Shown one piece after another: positions 51,605 to 52,689 of a DNA stretch of 52,689 nt; the stretch's first letter is position 1, and every line of letters starts with the position of its first letter. The notes under the pieces were generated by a model. It did no database searches, was not told where the DNA came from, and worked only from the letters and a program-made list of their open reading frames with translations. The stretch lies in assembly GCA_945869735.1 (NCBI GenBank), contig CAMBPQ010000016.1, positions 1-52,689 of the forward strand. Reading direction: 5' to 3'. The position numbers and the translations under genes are program-made. The stretch comes from Planctomicrobium piriforme (lineage in GTDB: Bacteria; Planctomycetota; Planctomycetia; Pirellulales; UBA1268).

Positions 51605-52645
51605 TCAGGCCATCGTGGGGAGCGGCTCTGCTGATTCGGCGCCGCGGGTGATCACGAAGCCCATTTCCTCGATCATCTTGTAGTCGGCCTCGGGAAGTTG
51701 CCCCTTGGTGGTGAGGTAGTCGCCCACGAACATCGAGTTGGCGGCGTAGAGGCCCAGCGGCTGCAGGCTGCCGAGGTGGATCTCGCGGCCGCCAGCGATG
51801 CGAATCTCCGCCGTCGGATTAACGAGTCGCAGCATGACAAGTCCGCGGAGGCAGTCGCGGGGATTGATCCGGTTGACATGCTCCAGCGGGGTGCCGTCGA
51901 TCGCGTTCAAGAAGTTGAGTGGGATCGACTCGACCCCGAGGGCCCGCAGTTCCAACGCCATGTCGACGAGGTCGTCGTGGGTCTCACCCATGCCCATGAT
52001 GCCGCCGCTGCAGAGTTCCAAGCCGGCGGAGCGGCAGGCCGCGAGCGTGGCCACGCGGTCGGCGTAGGTGTGGGTCGTGCAGACCTCGCCGTAATGCCGT
52101 TCGCTCGTGTTGAGGTTGTGATTGACCTTGTCGACGCCCGCCGCCGCGAGCTGCTTGGCCTGCTCGGGTGTGAGCAGCCCCAGGCAGGCGCAGATGTTGA
52201 GGCTGTATTGCTGCTTGATCTGCGGCGTGATCTGGCAGACGAAATCGATTTCCCGCTGGGTGGGGCCTCGGGCTGAGATCACGATGCAAAAGGTCTTCGA
52301 CTGCTGCTCGGCCGCCAGCTTCGCGGCCTCGAGGAGTCTGGGAGCGGAGAGGAGGTTGTACCGCGGGATCTCGGCCTCCGAGACCTTCGACTGGGAGCAA
52401 TAGCCGCAGTCCTCCGGGCAGAGGCCGCTCTTGGCGTTCATCAGGAAGAAGAGCTGGACGCTGTTGCCGAAGTGCCGGTGACGCACCCGCCAGGCAGCCG
52501 CAAGGATATCGAGCAACTCCGCGTCAGAGGATTCGAGGATGCCGCGGGCCTCGACGCGGTCGATCGTGCCACCCGCAAGCACGCGGTCGGCGAGGGCCTG
52601 CCAGCGGCCAGGGGCGGTGTCGCGGGGAGCCTCGGCGAGGGACAT
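51605..52645 (-). CDS. bioB: Biotin synthase
   Basis: A 346-residue radical-SAM enzyme that inserts sulfur into dethiobiotin. The [4Fe-4S] motif Cx3Cx2C is C76-C80-C83 in GLCPEDCGYCSQS; the further family features YNHNLNTS-like (here VNHNLNTSERHY) and GGIMGMGE are present. Length is normal. AGGAA precedes the ATG at 52645. No other biotin genes are adjacent. Only 44 bp of non-coding sequence remain beyond its start. Confidence 0.97.
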   Translation of the reverse strand: MSLAEAPRDTAPGRWQALADRVLAGGTIDRVEARGILESSDAELLDILAAAWRVRHRHFGNSVQLFFLMNAKSGLCPEDCGYCSQSKVSEAEIPRYNLLSAPRLLEAAKLAAEQQSKTFCIVISARGPTQREIDFVCQITPQIKQQYSLNICACLGLLTPEQAKQLAAAGVDKVNHNLNTSERHYGEVCTTHTYADRVATLAACRSAGLELCSGGIMGMGETHDDLVDMALELRALGVESIPLNFLNAIDGTPLEHVNRINPRDCLRGLVMLRLVNPTAEIRIAGGREIHLGSLQPLGLYAANSMFVGDYLTTKGQLPEADYKMIEEMGFVITRGAESAEPLPTMA

Positions 52646-52689
52646 GCGGTGATTCCTGGAGAACAGATGTCGGGGCGGCGTCGGGCCGC

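Overview
This is a high-GC, gene-dense bacterial chromosome segment that looks like a planctomycete of the Pirellulales type. The indications are a DUF1573 protein beside a c554-type multihaem cytochrome, tyrosine/alanine/proline-rich secreted proteins, an MFS-PlsC fusion, a crtN/crtP/crtO/crtQ-like C30 carotenoid cluster, an archaeal/eukaryotic-type ProRS, and weak Shine-Dalgarno use with many GTG starts. No phage or plasmid genes, CRISPR array or rRNA were seen. The lineage call is inference from gene content only.

Layout. 1-7.5 kb: FHA protein; a minus-strand gcvT-gcvH-lipoate ligase operon without gcvP; RNase R; a YhaM-like exoribonuclease. 7.6-12.2 kb (plus): proS, a DUF1573 protein, and a secreted metallophosphatase-like/tetrahaem protein. 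12.5-19.1 kb (minus): yebC, then nusA-infB-rbfA ending in a helix-hairpin-helix (EndoIII-fold) protein joined by 4-nt overlaps. 19.3-25.7 kb (minus): rpmF-fabD-fabG-acpP-fabF, then a secreted secretin-like protein and a ketosynthase homologue with Glu in place of its active-site Cys. 25.9-28.5 kb (minus): ruvC-ruvA-ruvB. 28.5-32.2 kb: a Uma2 gene with an internal deletion, tRNA-Arg(ACG) with a relic of its 3' half, and the MFS/acyltransferase fusion. 32.4-38.6 kb (plus): a YAP-rich secreted protein and the carotenoid cluster behind a good sigma-70-type promoter. 39.2-52.6 kb: purE-purK, sua5, a TIGR01777 epimerase, an MFS transporter, a secreted protein, a HEAT-repeat lipoprotein, a methyltransferase-like protein, leuC-leuD with two translationally coupled small genes, and bioB.

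The most unusual feature is non-coding. An interspersed repeat family (about 200 bp in its long form, about 30 bp in its short form) carries a conserved hairpin whose arm ends in GGGGCTTCCTG. It recurs about ten times between genes, mostly just after a stop codon and in the orientation of the gene it follows. A second family of about 105 bp (two copies) behaves the same way. These look like a lineage-specific 3'-end module, either terminator-like or mobile (REP/MITE-like). The other main leads are the Cys-to-Glu ketosynthase, the EndoIII-fold protein in the translation operon, and the degenerate-phosphatase/tetrahaem protein.
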